From the NCBI RefSeq assembly GCF_003206495.1, contig NZ_NKUF01000024.1:1-49688 (forward strand): DNA of 49,688 nucleotides. Direction: 5' to 3'. The notes below the pieces were generated by a model, which was not told where the DNA came from, searched no databases, and was given only the letters and a program-made list of their open reading frames with translations. This stretch comes from Gluconacetobacter entanii. GTDB lineage: Bacteria > Pseudomonadota > Alphaproteobacteria > Acetobacterales > Acetobacteraceae. This document shows positions 18,473-27,181 of this stretch, one piece after another. Within the stretch, counting starts at the first letter, position 1, and each line of letters starts with the position of its first letter. The position numbers and the translations under genes were made by a program.

Positions 18473-19255
18473 CTATCGGAACCTGTCGGCCTCTTTGACG
18501 CTGCGCTCATAAAGGACGGCATCCTGCCGGTATAGTGCATGGATGCGTGCCGTCTGGCGTGCTGTCAGGGCAACGTCCTGACTGGTGCTTTCATTCAGAT
18601 GCCGGATGGGCACGTCGCGGAATGCCGGCAGGATCCTGTGCAGGTTCGTGACAGCCTGCATGGGAACCAGATGATCCACCAGAAGACGATCCGAGCGGTC
18701 ATTTACGTACCAGGACTGCGGACGGAAAATATGGTCCATGTCATAGACCGAACGGGCATTTTCGACATGATCGAGCGCATCGTCCACAGAACGGAAATTC
18801 ATGTAGCGTTCGCGAAAGGTGTCAACGACCTGCCGGTGCCGTCCTCCGCCCGCCCGGGCGTAACAGTAGGAAGACACGAAACGCGCAACAGGATCGCGCA
18901 TGATGGCAACACTGGGCAGCCTGCGAAGGGCCGCCGGTGCGGTCGTGGCAAAGAAATGCATTGTTTCATGCAGCATGGGACGACCATAAAGCGCCGTCGC
19001 AATCGAGGTCCCCGCATTTTTGGGCACATGGATAAACAGCACGCCACGCTGCGCGATCAGTTGCATCCGTGCCCGACGCTTGCGCCCATGGGGAATATAG
19101 AGCCCATGATCCGCCGCCCATTCATGAAAGTCCGAAGGAAGCTGAAAGCCCATCCTGCGCGTCAGGGAATGAAACAGGGTCTGGGGCAATGCGGACTGAG
19201 AAACCCTGTGTCGTGGATTTACCGAACATTCCGACGTGGGGCTGTCAGTACTCAT
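18473..19255 (-). CDS. Sulfotransferase-family protein
   Basis: This 260-residue protein has the two PAPS-binding elements of the sulfotransferase fold: the 5'-phosphosulfate loop FIHVPKNAGTSI (about residues 74-85) and the 3'-phosphate motif MRDPVARFVSSYCYAR (about 119-134). These fit the Golgi-type/heparan 2-O sulfotransferase family found sporadically in bacteria, where it acts on glycans or lipids. No signal peptide is evident. It has no operon partner; a relic and non-coding DNA flank it, which suggests an accessory or transferred gene. The acceptor is unknown. Confidence 0.8.
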   Translation of the reverse strand: MSTDSPTSECSVNPRHRVSQSALPQTLFHSLTRRMGFQLPSDFHEWAADHGLYIPHGRKRRARMQLIAQRGVLFIHVPKNAGTSIATALYGRPMLHETMHFFATTAPAALRRLPSVAIMRDPVARFVSSYCYARAGGGRHRQVVDTFRERYMNFRSVDDALDHVENARSVYDMDHIFRPQSWYVNDRSDRLLVDHLVPMQAVTNLHRILPAFRDVPIRHLNESTSQDVALTARQTARIHALYRQDAVLYERSVKEADRFR

Positions 19256-19969
19256 GTGATATGGCGATCTCTTGCTGGAATGAAATCCGGAAATAAATGT
19301 TCCGGAGACAGAAAAAACCTATCACACGTCCGGATAAAATCGAGCCCCAGGCAACGGCCTGTTACTTTATTTTGCACAAAAATTACATGACAGAACCAAT
19401 CTGGTACGCTTGACCACCATGGATTCTGACATAATTTGAAATCTATATTTTGAAATATTATCCCTGCCCCAAGATTATGGTCAGGGCAGCCGTTTTTCAT
19501 TATCCTGTAATGTCAACTGCATTTTGCAGCGCTTTTCCTCATGGCAGGAAATGGCCGGGGCCTGCGTCCGTCCATCAAGTTCAGGACCGACAGGGCCATG
19601 TCGTGCAATCTCCCGGCGTCCCCTTGCGTCAGGGACGTTGGATCAGGGACGGGCGCCCGATCATATCGGCTTTCGCGGAAACGGCCTGATTTTCCGGGAT
19701 GCCCATGGCGGGGACACCCTTGTATTCATACGACGCGGCAGGCGACACGCCCGGCAATGTAAGGACATGCAATGACTGCCTTGCCTGCCGCTGTACCGTC
19801 GCATCCGGCCTGTATGCACCATGACCGCCTGCATGGAAAAACGGTCATGTGCGATAATATCAAAGCCCGATTATGGTTGCTGCGAAGATGACGGTGCCGC
19901 ACCCGCCATCACCGCAACGCACATTCCGCCAAGCCTTCCCTTCCCTTCCCTTCCCTTCCCTTCCCTTTC
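19256..19969. other. 714-base stretch without a convincing gene
   Basis: The stretch includes a perfect inverted repeat (TCCGGAA/TTCCGGA, 19286-19306) just upstream of the sulfotransferase start. It also includes an ATGACCG/CGGTCAT pair (19821-19848) and the TTCCC repeat at its right end. An open frame on the plus strand around 19524-19775 contains FRDAHGGDTLVFIR, but nothing supports it as a gene. Confidence 0.5.
19286..19306. promoter_or_regulatory. Perfect 7-7-7 inverted repeat upstream of the sulfotransferase gene
   Basis: TCCGGAA, a seven-base spacer and TTCCGGA form a perfect dyad 31 bases upstream of the start codon at 19255. It could be an operator or a hairpin in the leader. No regulator is encoded next to it. 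Confidence 0.35.
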
Positions 19970-19970
19970 C
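19936..19970. repeat. TTCCC pentanucleotide tandem repeat
   Basis: Six perfect copies of TTCCC (19936-19965) are followed by one variant copy, TTTCC. On the coding strand of the adjacent esterase gene the tract reads GGGAA repeats and begins directly after its TAG stop. Such tracts vary in copy number by slippage; here only the 3' untranslated region would change. Confidence 0.9.
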
Positions 19971-20755
19971 TACGCCGCTTCCAGAAACTGCTGCATCAGG
20001 TGCAGGAATTCCGCCGGGGCCTGCGCATGCACCCAGTGACCGGTGTTGGGTATGATCTCGAGTTGGTAATGGGGAAAGAGTTTTCGCATCATGGGATAGC
20101 TGGCCGGCTGGATATATCGTGACTGCCCGCCGGCGATAAACAGCGTCGGGCCATCATAATGTATGCCTGCCGCCAGTGTCGGCCATCCGATGATCGCGGG
20201 CATGGACCGGGCGATTTCGTGAATGCCGATATTCCAGTGCGGATGTTCCCCCAGATCAAGGTTCATCATCATCAGGTCACGCACCGGCTTTTCCGCGATA
20301 TCATGGGCCAGCAGCGCATCCGCCCCGGCCCGGTCCAGAAAATCAGGCAGCGGCAGGTCGGCCATCTTCGCAGCCAGGTGCTGCGACTGTGCCAGCCCAC
20401 CCTGCGCCGGGGCGATATCGGCAACCAGCAGGGAATGTACGTCCGCGGGAAACGACAGGGCCATCATCATTGCCGTCTTCCCCCCCATCGAATGGCCCAT
20501 AATCGTGGCAGGCAACGCATCGTGGGCCGACAGTGTCTCATGCACATCGGCGGCAAGCGTGGGATAGTCCATCATCCCATGGGGGCTTTGCCCATGGTTG
20601 CGCAGGTCAAGCGCCAGCGTCCGCCGCGTGGCCGCAATACGTCGCTGGAAAAACCCGAAATTGCGCCCACGCCCGAACAGGCCATGCAGGAAAACGACAG
20701 GCGGCCGTGACAGGTCACCATTTTCCGGACCCAGTTCAATCGTATTGAGCAACAT
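19970..20755 (-). CDS. Alpha/beta hydrolase (YbfF-like esterase)
   Basis: This is a cytoplasmic serine hydrolase of 261 residues from the ATG at 20755 (MLLNTIELGP). The oxyanion region PVVFLHGLFGRGRNFGFF, the nucleophile elbow GHSMGG, the acid region and the catalytic histidine in IPNTGHWVHAQAP are all present in order. The segment LDLRNHGQSPH is typical of the YbfF-type esterases that act on short acyl esters or acyl-CoA. The open frame extends to 21067, but that part is not family-like. The protein ends FLEAA with the pentanucleotide repeat directly behind the stop. It is divergent from the iclR-type gene. Confidence 0.88.
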   Translation of the reverse strand: MLLNTIELGPENGDLSRPPVVFLHGLFGRGRNFGFFQRRIAATRRTLALDLRNHGQSPHGMMDYPTLAADVHETLSAHDALPATIMGHSMGGKTAMMMALSFPADVHSLLVADIAPAQGGLAQSQHLAAKMADLPLPDFLDRAGADALLAHDIAEKPVRDLMMMNLDLGEHPHWNIGIHEIARSMPAIIGWPTLAAGIHYDGPTLFIAGGQSRYIQPASYPMMRKLFPHYQLEIIPNTGHWVHAQAPAEFLHLMQQFLEAA

Positions 20756-20930
20756 GGACAAGCAAACTCCGTTTTTCCATCTGGCCTGACTGCCTATCCT
20801 AGGGTAATCGGCCCCATGCCGCCTGTCATAACTTTGTGGGGATGCGCCGGGCCCGGAATTGACCGCGAAATCCGGGTATGTTCCGCTGTGCCACACGTCT
20901 CGATCTGCGCCGGATGGCGGGGAATACACC

Positions 20931-21662
20931 GTGGAAAACACGCCGAAACTGATCCAGTCCATCGAACGCTCCGCCGCCATCCTGGAAATCATCGCCCAGG
21001 AAGGCGGCGCGGCAAGGCTCCAGCGGATCGCAAGCATTGCCGGGATCGGCAAGACCACGGTACACAATATCCTCCAGACACTGGACCAGCTTGGCTATGT
21101 GCAGCGCCGGGCGGGCGACGTGCGCTACCATCTTGGGGGACGTATCCTGAACCTTGCGCGCATTGCGGGCGACGACAATACGCTGCGCGCGCGCCTGCGG
21201 CCAATGCTCGACGCCATTGCCCGCGAAAGTGGCGCGACCGCATGGCTTGCGGTGCCCAGCGGGGACGAGGCCACCTACCTTGACATCGTGGACGTTGCGA
21301 ACCCGGCGATGGTCACATCGGGGATCCGCCGCCGCGAACGGCTCGAGGGATCGGCCGTGGGACTGGTGTTCCTTGCCTTTGTCCCGGGACTGGGCAAGCG
21401 CGTGCTGGCCACCCGCGCCAACGCACTGGACGAGGATATCCGCACCCAGATCGAGGCCGTCAGGACGCGGGGCTATGCGCTGGACCTCGAGGCCTACCAG
21501 TCCGGCCTGAACGGTGTCGCCATCCCGTGGCGCGAAAATGGCGAGGTACGGGCCAGCATCTGCCTGACGGGGTCCGCGGCACAGTTCCCCCGCCCCAGGC
21601 TGACGCGCATGGCCTGGATGATGATGCGGCACGCCGAATGTATCGCCGTTCAACAATGCTGA
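20931..21662 (+). CDS. IclR-family transcriptional regulator
   Basis: This 243-residue regulator starts at a GTG at 20931 (VENTPKLIQSIERSAAILEI) with GGGGAA seven bases upstream. The frame opens earlier at 20859. A winged helix-turn-helix (ASIAGIGKTTVHNILQTLDQLGYVQ, written here only for its core GKTTVHNILQ) spans about residues 20-80. An IclR effector domain follows, with the signature LEGSAVGLVFLAF and the closing SICLTGSAAQFPRPRL. It heads an apparent operon with a GlcG-like protein and an MFS exporter and is the likely local regulator. The ligand is unknown. Confidence 0.9.
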   Translation: MENTPKLIQSIERSAAILEIIAQEGGAARLQRIASIAGIGKTTVHNILQTLDQLGYVQRRAGDVRYHLGGRILNLARIAGDDNTLRARLRPMLDAIARESGATAWLAVPSGDEATYLDIVDVANPAMVTSGIRRRERLEGSAVGLVFLAFVPGLGKRVLATRANALDEDIRTQIEAVRTRGYALDLEAYQSGLNGVAIPWRENGEVRASICLTGSAAQFPRPRLTRMAWMMMRHAECIAVQQC

Positions 21663-21716
21663 ATAAACGGATTTTATGGTATCCGGCAGGTTCCCACGTC
21701 GAAGGGGGCGGCTATT

Positions 21717-22151
21717 GTGCATTTTTTATTCACAACAGCGGTCATGGGCATGATGAAACTGTCTTCTGCTACACTGATACTGGATACCGCACTGGCCGAG
21801 GCGCAGAAGCGTGGCGTCAGCGTCTGCATTTCCATCGTCGATGCGGCCGCATGGCCCGTGGCCTTCGTACGCATGGACGGCGCGCCGCTTGGCGTCATAG
21901 ATGTCAGCAACAAGAAGGCACGCACGGCGGTACTGTTCCAGATGGACAGCGCGGATTTCGCCAAAGTGGCCCATCCCGACGCTGGTGCCTATACGCTGGA
22001 GAACACCAATGGCGGCCTGACCAGCTTTGGCGGCGGCGTGGTGCTGAAGGCGGCGGATGGCACGGTGTTGGGCGGGATCGGTGTCTCCGGCGCGGCCACG
22101 CAGGATGACATCGACATCGCCCGTACCGCGGCAGATACCCTAACGGCCTGA
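21717..22151 (+). CDS. GlcG/HbpS-family (DUF336) protein
   Basis: This is a small protein of the GlcG/HbpS family (DUF336), named for heme-binding HbpS and the glycolate-operon gene glcG; the biochemical role is unclear. The family core runs from KLSSATLILDTALAEAQKRG through the SIVDAAAWPVAFVRMDGAP and GGIGVSGAATQDDIDIARTA blocks. The open frame begins with a GTG at 21717 after AAGGGGG, giving 144 residues. Alternative ATGs at 21744 or 21750 lie nearer the conserved region, so the start is uncertain. It lies between iclR (54-base gap) and the MFS gene (23-base gap) in one transcription direction. Confidence 0.82.
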   Translation: MHFLFTTAVMGMMKLSSATLILDTALAEAQKRGVSVCISIVDAAAWPVAFVRMDGAPLGVIDVSNKKARTAVLFQMDSADFAKVAHPDAGAYTLENTNGGLTSFGGGVVLKAADGTVLGGIGVSGAATQDDIDIARTAADTLTA

Positions 22152-22174
22152 ATGGCTATTGCCAGGGAACCCTC

Positions 22175-23410
22175 ATGACTACTGAAACCGCACCGCCACA
22201 GGTCAGCAACGGAATTGTCGTTCCCCACCATGGAAGAACGGCGGCGCTGCTTACGCTGACATTCGGCACCTTCGTCGTTGGCACCGGGGAGTTTTCCATC
22301 ATGGGAATGCTGCCGGAATTCGCGACGTCGCTCGGGCTTTCACCTGCGGACGCCGGGTATGCCATCACCGCCTATGCGCTTGGTGTGGTGGTTGGCGCGC
22401 CGCTGATCACCATTCTGGGCGCGCGCCTGTCGCGGCGTGAACTGCTTTTGCTGCTGCTGCTGCTTTTCTGCTTCGGCAATATCCTGAGTATCGTCATGCC
22501 CAGTCCCGGACTGGTGGAGGTCGCACGCTTCATCACCGGCCTGCCCCATGGCGCGCTGTTCGGGATTTCCGCGCTGGTTGCCGCCTCCATGGTTGAACGC
22601 TCCCGCCGGGGATGGGCGGTCGGGCGCATCCTGTCGGGCATTGCCATCGCGACACTGATCGGTGCGCCATTTTCGACCTTCGCCGCCGATCACATGGGCT
22701 GGCGGGTGGCCTACCTGATGATCGCCATACTGGGCTTTGTCGTGTTCCTTGGGGTCTGGCGCTATATTCCCGCCGACCGGCCCAACCGTTCGAATTCTCC
22801 CCTGCGGGAGGTCACGGCGCTGAACAATATGCAGGTCCTTCTGACGCTTCTGACGGCGGCCATCGGGTTTGGCGGCATGTTCGCGATCTATACCTACCTG
22901 ACCAGTGTCCTGCAGGACGTGACGCATGTGTCCGAATGGCTGGTCATGATATTCATGGTCATCTGGGGACTGGGCATGCTGGCGGGTGCGAATGTTGGCG
23001 CATGGATCGTGGATCGCAACCTTGACCTCGCGGCGATCCTCGCGCTGGCGGGCAGCGTGGTCGCCATGGTGGTCTTTCCTGCCCTGCTGCACAATACGGC
23101 CGGCCTGATGCTGGATGTCTTCCTCATCCCCGCCTTCGTCAATGCGCTGGGCCACGCCCTGCAGACGCGGCTGATGGATTTTGCCGGGGATGCGCAGACG
23201 CTTGCCGCCTCGCTCAACCATTCGGCATTCAACATCGCCAATGCGCTCGGGGCCTCGCTCGGCAGCGAGCTGCTGGCATGGCATTACGGATATGGCTCCC
23301 TTGGCATGGGGGGCGCCCTTCTGTCGCTGGGGGGGCTTGCGGTCTACCTCCTTGCCGTGGCGATCCTGAAGAAACGCGGGGTTACCGAAGTCCGCGAACC
23401 GATTTCATGA
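22175..23410 (+). CDS. MFS efflux transporter (AraJ/DHA1-like)
   Basis: This 411-residue major-facilitator protein has twelve predicted hydrophobic helices. The first helix has FGTFVVGTGEFSIMGMLPEF, a hallmark of the AraJ/YdhP type of DHA1 exporters. ALGVVVGAPLITILGARLSRR gives the conserved loop between helices 2 and 3, and helix 4 has the RFITGLPHGALFG pattern. It follows the IclR and GlcG-like genes closely and ends before a hairpin shared with the convergent flavin reductase gene. It probably exports a sugar, aromatic or drug-like compound; which one is unknown. Confidence 0.9.
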   Translation: MTTETAPPQVSNGIVVPHHGRTAALLTLTFGTFVVGTGEFSIMGMLPEFATSLGLSPADAGYAITAYALGVVVGAPLITILGARLSRRELLLLLLLLFCFGNILSIVMPSPGLVEVARFITGLPHGALFGISALVAASMVERSRRGWAVGRILSGIAIATLIGAPFSTFAADHMGWRVAYLMIAILGFVVFLGVWRYIPADRPNRSNSPLREVTALNNMQVLLTLLTAAIGFGGMFAIYTYLTSVLQDVTHVSEWLVMIFMVIWGLGMLAGANVGAWIVDRNLDLAAILALAGSVVAMVVFPALLHNTAGLMLDVFLIPAFVNALGHALQTRLMDFAGDAQTLAASLNHSAFNIANALGASLGSELLAWHYGYGSLGMGGALLSLGGLAVYLLAVAILKKRGVTEVREPIS

Positions 23411-23414
23411 TTGG

Positions 23415-23446
23415 GTCCATGGGCCGCCATGTTGCAGGCCATGGAC
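23415..23446. terminator. Hairpin between convergent MFS and flavin reductase genes
   Basis: GTCCATGG at 23415-23422 and CCATGGAC at 23439-23446 form an eight-base-pair stem, extended by GCC/GG pairing towards the loop. TTTC follows on the plus strand. Placement between converging stops supports a bidirectional terminator. Confidence 0.6.
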
Positions 23447-23459
23447 TTTCATCGTGATG

Positions 23460-24041
23460 TCAGGCCGTCGTGCGTGGCGACACCCTGCGCACGAGTGCCG
23501 CCAGCGCACCAAGCTGGCCACGCAGGAACTCCCGCGTGGCGGCATCCACAAGTTCCAGCGTCCGGGCATCGACCTTTCCCATCACCTGCCCGATCATTGC
23601 TTCGGGCCGGTTCAGTACATAGGCGTCAAGGAAAACAAGACTCTGGCGCAGGTGGTACTGTGCCCGCGCGCCACCGATCATGCCCGGCGAGGCCGTGATG
23701 ATCGCCACAGGTTTTTCGGCCAGCGGTTGCGGGGACACGCGGGATAGCCAGTCGATCGCATTTTTCAGGACACCGGGGACGGAATAATTATATTCCGGCG
23801 TCACGATCACCACGGCATCCGCCGCCGCGATCTGTTGGGCCATTGCGGTGACGGCGGCGGGATAGCCCTCCTCCTGCACGTCCTGGCTGTAATGGGGGAA
23901 GTCGCCGATGGAACCCAGCGGTGTTACGCCAACCCCTTCCGGCGCGATCCCCGGCAGGGCGCGCGCCACCGCCGCGTTGAACGAAGCCTTGCGCAGGCTG
24001 CCCAGAAGGCTGACAAATTGCAGGGGGGCGGTTGTGGTCAT
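23460..24041 (-). CDS. NADPH-dependent FMN reductase / NAD(P)H quinone oxidoreductase
   Basis: This is a flavodoxin-fold reductase of 193 residues from the ATG at 24041 (MTTTAPLQFVSLLGSLRKAS), which has GGAGAG upstream. The phosphate-binding loop GSLRKASFN and the flavin-contact motif TPEYNYSVPGVLKNAIDW identify the NADPH-dependent FMN reductase family (ChrR/YieF/azoreductase-like), which reduces quinones, chromate or azo compounds. The open frame extends to 24113 without family support. It stands alone on the minus strand. Confidence 0.9.
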   Translation of the reverse strand: MTTTAPLQFVSLLGSLRKASFNAAVARALPGIAPEGVGVTPLGSIGDFPHYSQDVQEEGYPAAVTAMAQQIAAADAVVIVTPEYNYSVPGVLKNAIDWLSRVSPQPLAEKPVAIITASPGMIGGARAQYHLRQSLVFLDAYVLNRPEAMIGQVMGKVDARTLELVDAATREFLRGQLGALAALVRRVSPRTTA

Positions 24042-24410
24042 CTCTACTCTCCTTGGAATGATGTCGGGGCCGATATGACGCGACTGCGCCTTCCGGCCGG
24101 AATGGGAGGTCATATGGAACCCGCCACAGGAACGCGGGAACGGACCGGATGGCTGTTTCCAACCCGATGGCTACGGGCATGCTTGTGACGTCGCGGGGTT
24201 TTCGCGTACATGCCTGTGCATGACAGATCCATCTCCCCGGCAGGCCGGTTGCCTCCCTTTCCTGTCCCTGCAGCCTGCACTGCATCCATCGTTCCATGAA
24301 GGGTTCGGGATGGGACGCTGCGTTCCTTCAGCAGGACACGGCGTTCTTCGACAGTCCGCCCCGTTCGCCCCGATGGGCCTGACACATTTGACGGGAGGTT
24401 CCTGCCCAAC
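24042..24410. other. 369-base divergent intergenic region
   Basis: This lies between the flavin reductase gene and the 2-hydroxyacid reductase gene, which are divergent. It must hold both promoters, but no operator or convincing small gene was recognised. Confidence 0.5.
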
Positions 24411-25352
24411 ATGGTGACATTGGCGGTTGCTGAAGGAAAACATGCTGATTTCCCAAGCTGGAAGCGTGCATTTTCCACCCTTGCCCCTGATCTGGATGTC
24501 ATCTGGTGGGAAGACGCGCTCCGAGCCCCCCAGAACGCGGAATATCTGCTGGTCTGGCAGCCGGAGCATGGGCTTGCCGCCCGTTTTGCCAATCTCCGCG
24601 CGATATTATGCGTCGGTGCGGGGGTGGATCATCTGCTGGCGGACCCGCACTGGCCACATGACATCCCGCTTGTGCGCATGGGGGGGCAGGAAACAGCCGC
24701 CCTGATGGAAGAATATGTGACATGGGCGTGCCTTTCGCTGCTGCGTGAAACCCGGACATGGGCATGGCAGCAGGAACGCAGGATCTTCCACCGCAAACTG
24801 GTGACCCGCACGGCCGCCACGACCACCGTCGGGATCATGGGAATGGGGCATCTGGGGACACAGGTGGCGCGACGACTGCGCGATTTCGGTTTCCAGGTGC
24901 GTGGATGGTCACGTCGGCGGCGGGAACTGGCAGGTGTCCGGTCGTTTGCCGGGCAGGCGGAACTGGCGGATTTCCTCTCCGGGACTGATATCCTTGTCTC
25001 CCTCCTGCCCAACACCCCGCGGACCCGCGACATGATCGACGCGGATCTGCTGTCGCGCCTGCCGCGCGGCGCGGCGCTGGTGAATGTCGGCCGGGGGGAG
25101 CAGGTGTGCGAGGACGCCCTGCTTGCGGCACTTGGGCGCGGGCACCTTTCCGGTGCGGTGCTGGATGTCTTTCGTGAAGAGCCCCTGTCCCCCGATTCCG
25201 CGCTGTGGGACCATCCCGCCATTACGATCAGCCCCCATGCCGCCTCCGAAGCCTCCCGCGCGGAACAGGCGGCCTATATGGTGCAGGTCATTCACGAAAT
25301 CGAGCGGGGCGGAACGCCTGCCCTTCTCTACAACGCGGAGCGCGGATATTAG
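24411..25352 (+). CDS. ghrA: GhrA-like glyoxylate/hydroxypyruvate reductase
   Basis: This is a D-isomer-specific 2-hydroxyacid dehydrogenase of 313 residues that reduces glyoxylate to glycolate and hydroxypyruvate to glycerate with NADPH. The nucleotide-binding GxGxxG is G144-M-G146-H-L-G149, and the following GWSRRRR fits NADP preference. The catalytic residues are R228 (NVGRGEQV), E257 (FREEPL) and H276 (SPHAASE). Overall length and the VGAGVDHLL and ISPHAASEASR motifs match GhrA rather than GhrB. It is followed after 42 bases by the lytic transglycosylase gene but no functional link is apparent. Confidence 0.9.
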   Translation: MVTLAVAEGKHADFPSWKRAFSTLAPDLDVIWWEDALRAPQNAEYLLVWQPEHGLAARFANLRAILCVGAGVDHLLADPHWPHDIPLVRMGGQETAALMEEYVTWACLSLLRETRTWAWQQERRIFHRKLVTRTAATTTVGIMGMGHLGTQVARRLRDFGFQVRGWSRRRRELAGVRSFAGQAELADFLSGTDILVSLLPNTPRTRDMIDADLLSRLPRGAALVNVGRGEQVCEDALLAALGRGHLSGAVLDVFREEPLSPDSALWDHPAITISPHAASEASRAEQAAYMVQVIHEIERGGTPALLYNAERGY

Positions 25353-25394
25353 GAGAGGGCCGGACTGCGCCGTACCGGATCGCAGCCCCACAGG

Positions 25395-26540
25395 ATGACG
25401 AGACATGCGCCAATGCTGAATGACCGTATGGGACTGCCGGCTGCCCTGATGCTGGGAATGATGCTGGGGCTGGGGGCATGCACCACCTCCCCGTCTGCAA
25501 TACGGACATCGGTGGCCGGTGGACAGCGCATCTATCACGCGCCGGGCACGGCGGATGATCCATGGGGACCATATATCCAGCAGGCCGCCCGCCAGTTTTC
25601 CGTGCCGGAAACATGGATCCGCGCCGTCATGCAGCAGGAATCCGGCGGCCAGCAATATATGGACGGGCAACTGACGACATCCAGCGCGGGCGCAATGGGC
25701 CTGATGCAACTGATGCCTGAAACCTATGCCGAAATGCAGGCTCAATACGGCCTTGGGGGGGATCCGTATGACCCGCATGACAATATCATGGCGGGGTCGG
25801 CCTATATCCGGCAGCTATATGACCGTTTTGGCGCCCCGGACTTTCTGGCGGCCTATAACGCCGGTCCCGGCAGGGTGGATCAATGGCGCAATAATGGCGA
25901 TCCCCTGCCCGATGAGACGGTACAGTATGTCGCGGCCATCACGCCCAACCTCGGGATTGGTGCGTCTCCCGCCTCCTCCCCCACGCTGCTGGCGCGTGCG
26001 GACAGCGTGAACCCGGATGCGGCGTATGTTCCGCCCGCCGCCGCGATACCTGTCAGGACGGCGGATTCCCTGTCACGCACGGCGGATGGATGCCTGCGCA
26101 ATGCCGATGCCGCCTATGACCCTGCCGCGCCCTGCCTGATGGATCAGGACACGCCGCATGATGACCGTGCAACCGATGGGCCGTCCATGGCAACCGGCAC
26201 CGTCGCGATTGCCGATAGCGGCCCCCTGCCGGAAGCAGCCCCGGCCGGGGGGAGCATGGTCCATGCCGTCAGCTATACACCTGCCCAGACGGGGCAGTGG
26301 GCAGTGCAGATCGGGGCATTTTCAACGGATATGGAGGCACGGCAGGCCCTTGACACGACGCGACGGATCATCGGGACCGGACATGTATCCCCTGCTGCGG
26401 TCGTAATGCCGGTCGCCGCTGCCAGCGGCACCCTCTACCGTGCCCGCTTCGTCGGATTTGCCGCCAGTGATGCCGCCCAGGCCTGTCAGATCCTGCATGA
26501 ACACGCAATGGCGTGCCTGACTGTTCCCGCCCATGCGTGA
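25395..26540 (+). CDS. Lipoprotein lytic transglycosylase with C-terminal SPOR domain
   Basis: This enzyme cleaves peptidoglycan glycan strands. A signal peptide with lipobox LGLGAC predicts an outer-membrane lipoprotein; initiation at the inner ATG at 25413 or 25428 would give a more usual signal length. The SLT catalytic domain (about residues 58-190) has the catalytic Glu82 in VMQQESGGQ, then GAMGLMQLMPETY and FLAAYNAGPGRV. A low-complexity linker leads to a SPOR-type domain near the end (GQWAVQIGAFSTDMEARQAL), which binds denuded septal glycan. A role at the division site is inferred from this pairing, which resembles RlpA-like or Slt-SPOR enzymes. Confidence 0.88.
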   Translation: MTRHAPMLNDRMGLPAALMLGMMLGLGACTTSPSAIRTSVAGGQRIYHAPGTADDPWGPYIQQAARQFSVPETWIRAVMQQESGGQQYMDGQLTTSSAGAMGLMQLMPETYAEMQAQYGLGGDPYDPHDNIMAGSAYIRQLYDRFGAPDFLAAYNAGPGRVDQWRNNGDPLPDETVQYVAAITPNLGIGASPASSPTLLARADSVNPDAAYVPPAAAIPVRTADSLSRTADGCLRNADAAYDPAAPCLMDQDTPHDDRATDGPSMATGTVAIADSGPLPEAAPAGGSMVHAVSYTPAQTGQWAVQIGAFSTDMEARQALDTTRRIIGTGHVSPAAVVMPVAAASGTLYRARFVGFAASDAAQACQILHEHAMACLTVPAHA

Positions 26541-26601
26541 TGCGGCGGAATATGATGTCATCATGCGCAGGCTCGCCCCTCCTTGTGACAGGCAGGTGTC
26601 C

Positions 26602-26874
26602 ATGAAACTGTTTCCCGGCCTCATGGCCGTTCTCCTTACTCTGGTTCTGGGCGGATGCGCGCCCCACAGGGGGCCTGCCCGCATGGCGGATCATGACACA
26701 TCCCCAGACCGGTCCATTGGCATGCCAAACCCGGCTTCCGCCCACTGCATCAGGATCGGGGGGCGGCTGGAGCTGCGGAACACGGCAGGCGGAACGGTCG
26801 GGATCTGCCACCTGCCTGATGGGACCGAGATGGAGGAATGGGCCCTGTTCCGCAGGGATATGGCAACGCGATAG
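26602..26874 (+). CDS. Small DUF333 lipoprotein
   Basis: This is a 90-residue putative lipoprotein with signal peptide MKLFPGLMAVLLTLVLGGC, the last residues forming a lipobox. It has a compact DUF333 domain: MPNPASAHCIRIGGRLELR, GGTVGICHLPDGTEMEEWAL. DUF333 proteins resemble the heat-shock protein HslJ and are found in the periplasm, with no established function. The ATG at 26602 is chosen because it opens the signal peptide; the open frame starts at 26533 and overlaps the end of the transglycosylase gene. The two are probably co-transcribed. Confidence 0.85.
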   Translation: MKLFPGLMAVLLTLVLGGCAPHRGPARMADHDTSPDRSIGMPNPASAHCIRIGGRLELRNTAGGTVGICHLPDGTEMEEWALFRRDMATR

Positions 26875-26995
26875 GCAGTAGCTGTTTTGTGATCCGCACC
26901 ATGCGGTCCTGACCACTGCCCCCTCTTTTTTCCCGATACCACCCTGCCCATGTCCGGTGTGCCGGCGCAATGTGCGTTCCGGCAGGGAGGTTGCC

Positions 26996-27127
26996 ATGAG
27001 AATGGGAACACATTACCGCCAACCGATCGGGCCGGGCGTACGTTCCGGTCGCAATGCCATGGATTTCCTCGGGATTGGCATTGTGGTGCTTACACTGCTC
27101 CTGTGGGTGGCGCTCACGCTGCTCTAG
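26996..27127 (+). CDS. Small single-span membrane protein, first of a tandem pair
   Basis: This is a 43-residue hypothetical protein. A basic N-terminus (MRMGTHYRQPIGPGVRSGRN) is followed by one hydrophobic helix (DFLGIGIVVLTLLLWVALTL). The ribosome-binding leader CAGGGAGGTT at 26983-26992, three bases before the ATG, is excellent. The same ten-base leader with the same spacing precedes the next small gene. No known family was recognised. It is too short for most gene finders. Confidence 0.65.
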   Translation: MRMGTHYRQPIGPGVRSGRNAMDFLGIGIVVLTLLLWVALTLL

Positions 27128-27181
27128 GCTGCGTGAATCTTCATGATCCTGAAATCCTTTTCCCAAGTCAGGGAGGTTTCA

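Noticed and set aside
19524..19775. A plus-strand frame containing FRDAHGGDTLVFIR, possible adhesin relic
   Set aside because: One short resemblance only; no second block in order, unlike the two accepted relics.
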